This document shows, piece by piece, positions 38,904 through 42,835 of a DNA stretch of 42,835 nt. Location: the NCBI GenBank assembly GCA_032718475.1, contig JAUCBJ010001619.1:1-42835 (forward strand), in the 5' to 3' direction. Position 1 is the stretch's first letter, and each line of letters starts with the position of its first letter. This DNA is from Nemertoderma westbladi (lineage: Eukaryota > Xenacoelomorpha > Nemertodermatida > Nemertodermatidae). The position numbers were made by a program, and so were the translations under genes. The notes beneath the pieces are model-generated. The model did not search any database. It worked only from the letters and a program-made list of their open reading frames with translations, and was not told the origin of the DNA.

Positions 38904-39475
38904 GATAATTTGTAGGCTTGACTGTTGTCTAACTGTTGTTAAGTCTGAACGGATTGCAGTGTGTGTAGAGCATCTGTCCGATGAAGTGCTAGTTAGGAAA
39001 GTAGGGGCTTCAAGTGCTGTGAGGTAAACCCCCTGTGAAAGAATAAGTCGTACTACTGGGTTAGAACGCATACTAACTAATCATTTCGGAGTCTGCATAT
39101 ACTGTAGTGTATTTGGGCTTGATAGTAGTCTGCCATCGTTTAGTCTGTACTTTGTTTGTGTAGTCTGTACGGGTAGCGTATAATTTTATTTAGATAATTT
39201 GTAGGCTGGATAGTTGTCTGGCTGTTGTTGGGTTTGAGGAAATTTCGGTGTGTGTAGAGCATCTGTCCGATAAAGTGCTAAGTTAGGAAAGTAGGGGCTT
39301 CAAGTGCTGTGAGGTAAACCCCCTGTGAAAGAATAAGTCGTACTACTGGGTTAGAACGCATACTAACTAATCATTTCGGAGTCTGCATATACCGTAGTTT
39401 GTTTAGGCTTGATAGTAGTCTGTCAGTATTTGGTCTGCATTTTGTTTGAGTAGTTTGTACGCGTAGCGTAATATT
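38904..39475 (+). repeat. 289-bp direct tandem duplication
   Basis: 38904-39192 is repeated at 39193-39475, both starting GATAATTTGTAGGCT. The middle 150 bases (around GTGTGTGTAGAGCATCTGTC to TTTCGGAGTCTGCATATA) are almost identical while the flanks are diverged, which suggests selection or partial gene conversion of the core. Confidence 0.9.
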
Positions 39476-40437
39476 TATTATTCAGAGTTTATGCGATTAT
39501 TCGCAACATTCATTCCCCAAGTTTATTCCTACAGTAATTGTGTTTGTTATACATACCGTTATAGTTAAACTAACCCCGGTACTACATCAGGGCTGCTCGG
39601 CGTAGGTAAAGACTGGAGATTTTGTGCTTTGGTCACTCCGGCAGATACCGTGGTTCTTTTAGCTGTTCAAGTATTTTTAACTACTAATTATTTGTTGTAC
39701 AAGTACTTGTACCTAATTTAGGGTTTAGTGTACAGTACTTTCCGAAGGTGATTAGTGTGTAGGCAGTATATTTGTGTTGTAAAGTGGTTAATAGGCACGT
39801 TGGTTCTGGTAGACCGCGGTAATTAACTTCTGGGTAGGAACACTCCGTGATACATAACGTAGTACCTATAGCGATACGGTTATAGGTCGTCAGGCGGTGG
39901 TATTTTCCTATCTGGACAACGCAGTATATTTACTACTACTTATTATTTTCAAATACCGTAGTAACCTGTCCGTTGTAATAACCAGATATTCTAACCCTTT
40001 GTTAGGCTGGTTAGTAGACTTCTTGTAAAATTACCCTAAAAATTCGTATTTGTGTATTGGTAATTAAATTTTTGTGTTTATTTAGAGATTGTAATCTCAA
40101 CCCGAATTGTACGTAATTTGTAGTATTAAGTAACTTAGGTAAATTAGAATTATTTGTTTTAGTGTCTAACAAGTAGCACTCCACTGAGAGCGCACAGCTT
40201 ATGTGTAGTGACTCCCCCAGAAATAATAACATTTATTTCAAACATTGACAAAACCCATTAAACGGGTATATATATATTATAAATCAACTCAAACGATTTA
40301 TAAATAGTAGGCCTGCCATATAACAATTAGGTCTCAATATCAGTTGGACTACTGCTCAAATAACGGTAATAAAGTAAGTTAAAGTAACCAAGTAACCCTT
40401 AAAATTCAGAAATTCAATTATTCTAAAATAATTGACA
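39476..40437. other. Non-coding DNA, no gene seen
   Basis: Moderately AT-rich sequence with no protein-like ORF, possibly 5' untranslated or long-terminal-repeat DNA of the element whose ORF begins at 40817. Confidence 0.4.
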
Positions 40438-40690
40438 TACCGGTATTTACAATAGGCTTATTATATTTATTTCATAAACTTAGGCTGAAATCATACCGGT
40501 ATTCTGTAATTAATTCTAGTTAATAATTATACTTATATATACTATAAGTGTAAACTGCATACCGGTATCCACGATAGGCCTATTATATATTTATATATAT
40601 TTGTGCTAAAATTATATACCGGTATTCTGTAAAAAACCTAGTCTGTAATAATACTTATATATACCATAAGCATACCGGTATTCTAACATT
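40438..40690 (+). repeat. 122-bp degenerate tandem repeat with TACCGGTA palindromes
   Basis: The palindromic octamer TACCGGTA occurs at 40438, 40494, 40560, 40617 and 40673, spaced 56, 66, 57 and 56 bases. The alternating context (ATAGGCTTATTATAT after one, TTCTGTAA after the next) shows a 122-bp unit present twice plus a third start. Confidence 0.85.
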
Positions 40691-40816
40691 ATATATATAT
40701 CACGCTACACTGAGTAGCAGTATCGGTAATTAATTACTAGGCTAGCAGTTAATGCTGAATTACTAGACTTGCTTAGACTGTAATATAGCAGTAGGCATTC
40801 AACTGTGCAAACAAAC

Positions 40817-42835
40817 ATGTCTGATACTAAGCAGAACCTGTCAGACAGTTTATTAGATGTAACTATCTGCGACTCAGATAAGGGTGTAGAACCGTCTACA
40901 CCTAAATTCAGTTCACCTCCCACTGTGAGGAAGGTCATCCCTCCAGTAGTAACAACAGAACCTAGGCTGGTCCAACACCGTAGGTCTATCATAGGCACTC
41001 GAGCTCAGGTCAAGCGGGACCAAGAAGCAGCGGAACAGCAACAACCCGCGAGCCAAGAACTTATTTCTCAGCGGCCCGACAGCTCCAGTAGTGAAGATAC
41101 TGTAGAGCTGACACCCGAGCGCGGAGCAAGGATGACGGATGCGGTTTATTCGGATCCCCTTCTCATCCTTCCTGCAGCCGTACTCACTAGGTTATTGATC
41201 GCGGTGGAAGAACACCAGATCGATTGGGCGAGAAGTAAGCGATCAACTAAAGATAGTTATGAGGGATACACAAGGGAAGAACTGAAGTCTATGGTCGAGT
41301 CGCAATGGAACTTCCCCGGACCCGGACTCCCGTTTGATTTATCAGAAGCTGCCTGGGAAGACATACACCGGATGGGAGTAGCCAAGGAAACCATCGATCC
41401 AGCTGTGTGGAAGAGGTCCGCAGCCGGATACGCACAGGGATTCTTCAGCTCTATGGAGCGAGTAAAAGAACAACTGTTTCAACAACCTCAAGGACCTCAA
41501 GAGCAGGGACAACTGCTTTATCAAGTTAGAGAAAGAATTCTGCGAATTAGGCTAATCTTATCGGCCTTTGAGGAGGCTTCTAAAAGAAGACAAGACACGT
41601 CGTTGCAAGTTGCCGTAAAGACTTGGTTTCAACGGGTGAGTCTCCAAGTTCAAGGAACGGCTCAGTGGAAAACTCAGCTGGAGGAGCGCTCAACCCATGG
41701 AGAATCAACAGACGCTACTTCTTCCCAAGTGGAAAGTGAAGCGACGGCAGAGAACCCGCATAAGAGGGATGCCATTGATATCTATCTGTCAGACTATCAA
41801 CGTTTCTTAGGTGATGAAGAGTTGAGGAGAAGGTTGGACGGACTTAACCCTAATAGTGAAGGAGCACAGCGTGTGCTTGACGCCATCGACGTGGATAGGT
41901 TAGCGGCGAACCAAGCTAAATTCGATGAACAACTCCGCATCGCTAGAGACCAAGAAGAAAGGGTGAAGAAAAAACGCATAGAAGACAGAAAGAAAGCAGC
42001 AGTAGCAGCTGCAGAAGCCGAAAGGAAAGCAGCCGAAGAGGAAAGTAAAGCAGCCGAAATGGAAAGAAAAGCGGCAGCGGCAGAGGCAGAAGCGGAAAGA
42101 AAAGCGGCAGCGGCAGAGGCAGAAGCGAAAAGAAAAGCGGCAGCGGCAGAGGCAGAAGCGAAAAGAAAAGCAGCCGAAATGGAAAGAAAAGCGGCAAGAG
42201 CAGCGGCAGAAGCGGAGCGGATAGCGGCTGAAGAGATTGCCCAATTAGAATTGGAAAATATTCAGGAGAATCAAGACTGCATAAATAAACAGTTAACAGC
42301 TAGTAATATGCAGATGATGAATCGATCTACTCCCAAAAGACAGGGATATACATCATCTGAGGAAGGCGATACCACCGATACTGAAGGCAAAGGAAATAGA
42401 TCTCACCTAAGCAGACGTAAAAGAACATCCCACCGTCAGAAATTGCCTGATTTGCCTCCAGCTGTTAGAAGGCAACTAAATAACACCAACTTAGGTAGTA
42501 CAGAACCCACAGACCAAATAATTACAATAGAGAGACTCCCTACTATAGTAGATGAGCCTGAAATAATTAGGCCTGTTCCCGAAGCCACCCTTTCGGTGGT
42601 AGAGACACCTGTACTCCCTGAATCTACCTCTAAATTCCCTTTGCACAGTACCAAGCTACCTGTGCCCAGCAGAACAGCCCATGAGACAGTTCATGCCCTG
42701 GACTCCGAGCGAAATATTCATGATTTGTCGCCCGTTGTCCCTCGTCCGCCCGCTACAACGTTGGCGAATCCCGCTTCGGCGGTCGAATGGGTGGATGAGA
42801 GACGACGGGGGATGGATCTCCTGCTCGGACAGATG
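40817..42835 (+). CDS. Long open frame with Ala/Glu/Lys coiled coil, possible retrotransposon Gag; truncated by window edge
   Basis: From the ATG at 40817 the frame is open for 673 codons and runs off the window. The start MSDTKQNLSDSLLDV is acidic. Residues about 115-280 look folded (WNFPGPGLPFDLSEAAWEDI, TWFQRVSLQVQGTAQWK). Residues about 370-480 form a long charged coiled coil with an 11-residue repeat (AAAAEAEAKRK; 33-bp units at about 42065-42185). Then come a basic RRKRT patch and a Pro/Thr-rich stretch. Codon composition is GC-richer than the other genes here. Long coiled coils like this are common in Gag of BEL/Pao-type elements, and the non-coding DNA upstream would fit, but no capsid, zinc knuckle or protease is in view. 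A host coiled-coil protein is the alternative. Phe-rich ORFs opposite it are shadows. Confidence 0.6.
   Translation, partial: MSDTKQNLSDSLLDVTICDSDKGVEPSTPKFSSPPTVRKVIPPVVTTEPRLVQHRRSIIGTRAQVKRDQEAAEQQQPASQELISQRPDSSSSEDTVELTPERGARMTDAVYSDPLLILPAAVLTRLLIAVEEHQIDWARSKRSTKDSYEGYTREELKSMVESQWNFPGPGLPFDLSEAAWEDIHRMGVAKETIDPAVWKRSAAGYAQGFFSSMERVKEQLFQQPQGPQEQGQLLYQVRERILRIRLILSAFEEASKRRQDTSLQVAVKTWFQRVSLQVQGTAQWKTQLEERSTHGESTDATSSQVESEATAENPHKRDAIDIYLSDYQRFLGDEELRRRLDGLNPNSEGAQRVLDAIDVDRLAANQAKFDEQLRIARDQEERVKKKRIEDRKKAAVAAAEAERKAAEEESKAAEMERKAAAAEAEAERKAAAAEAEAKRKAAAAEAEAKRKAAEMERKAARAAAEAERIAAEEIAQLELENIQENQDCINKQLTASNMQMMNRSTPKRQGYTSSEEGDTTDTEGKGNRSHLSRRKRTSHRQKLPDLPPAVRRQLNNTNLGSTEPTDQIITIERLPTIVDEPEIIRPVPEATLSVVETPVLPESTSKFPLHSTKLPVPSRTAHETVHALDSERNIHDLSPVVPRPPATTLANPASAVEWVDERRRGMDLLLGQM

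Noticed and set aside
41900-42244. Phe/Leu/Cys-rich minus-strand ORFs resembling membrane proteins
   Set aside because: They are antisense to the Ala/Glu/Lys coiled coil of the long plus-strand ORF and only mirror its codons.

Overview
The window looks like nuclear DNA from an animal, most probably a marine invertebrate (an invertebrate deuterostome such as an ascidian, lancelet or echinoderm is my best guess, held loosely). The reasons are GT-AG introns with pyrimidine-rich acceptors, AATAAA signals after stop codons, a Roc-COR-TIR gene, a LITAF gene, a Gal3ST-type sulfotransferase, Penelope-like and LINE-like retroelements, and many minisatellites. The host DNA is AT-rich. No operons or prokaryotic signals are visible.

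Layout. 1-6.1 kb: the last two exons of an unrecognised gene (exons 2494-2609 and 5917-6076), with a 36-bp minisatellite and a tRNA-derived SINE head in the 3.3-kb intron. 7.2-8.9 kb: an intronless ORF joining a SEFIR/TIR-like N-terminal region to a C-terminal Rab/Ras-like GTPase. 9.5-22.8 kb: seven exons of a Roc-COR-TIR (ROCO family) gene that read in phase to about 1000 residues and end in a CaaX box (CVIL). Its introns hold an antisense LITAF gene, a 22-bp minisatellite, G-rich DNA, a 15-bp foldback, and an antisense, frameshifted reverse transcriptase that splits the TIR domain. 22.9-27.0 kb: repeat-rich DNA without genes. 27.0-32.7 kb: eight nearly identical tandem copies of a 692-bp unit carrying TTAGGG-like motifs. 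33.0-34.2 kb: an intronless Gal3ST-like sulfotransferase. 35.2-36.3 kb: a (GGTCAT)n/(GGTCAC)n hexanucleotide array next to a broken Penelope-like GIY-YIG endonuclease (36.3-36.9 kb). 38.9-40.7 kb: duplicated and palindrome-bearing non-coding DNA. 40.8 kb to the edge: a long open frame with an Ala/Glu/Lys-rich coiled coil, possibly a retrotransposon Gag, that runs off the window.

The most interesting part is the 7-23 kb block. Three genes with innate-immune or membrane-signalling architectures lie together: a SEFIR-like/Rab-like fusion, a LITAF protein and a prenylatable Roc-COR-TIR protein. Two have unusual GTPase motifs (Ser for the switch II Gln in the Rab-like protein; G4 Asp missing in Roc). 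The first ORF may even be an upstream exon of the second gene. All domain calls were made by eye from motifs, and splice sites are inferred from consensus and reading phase.
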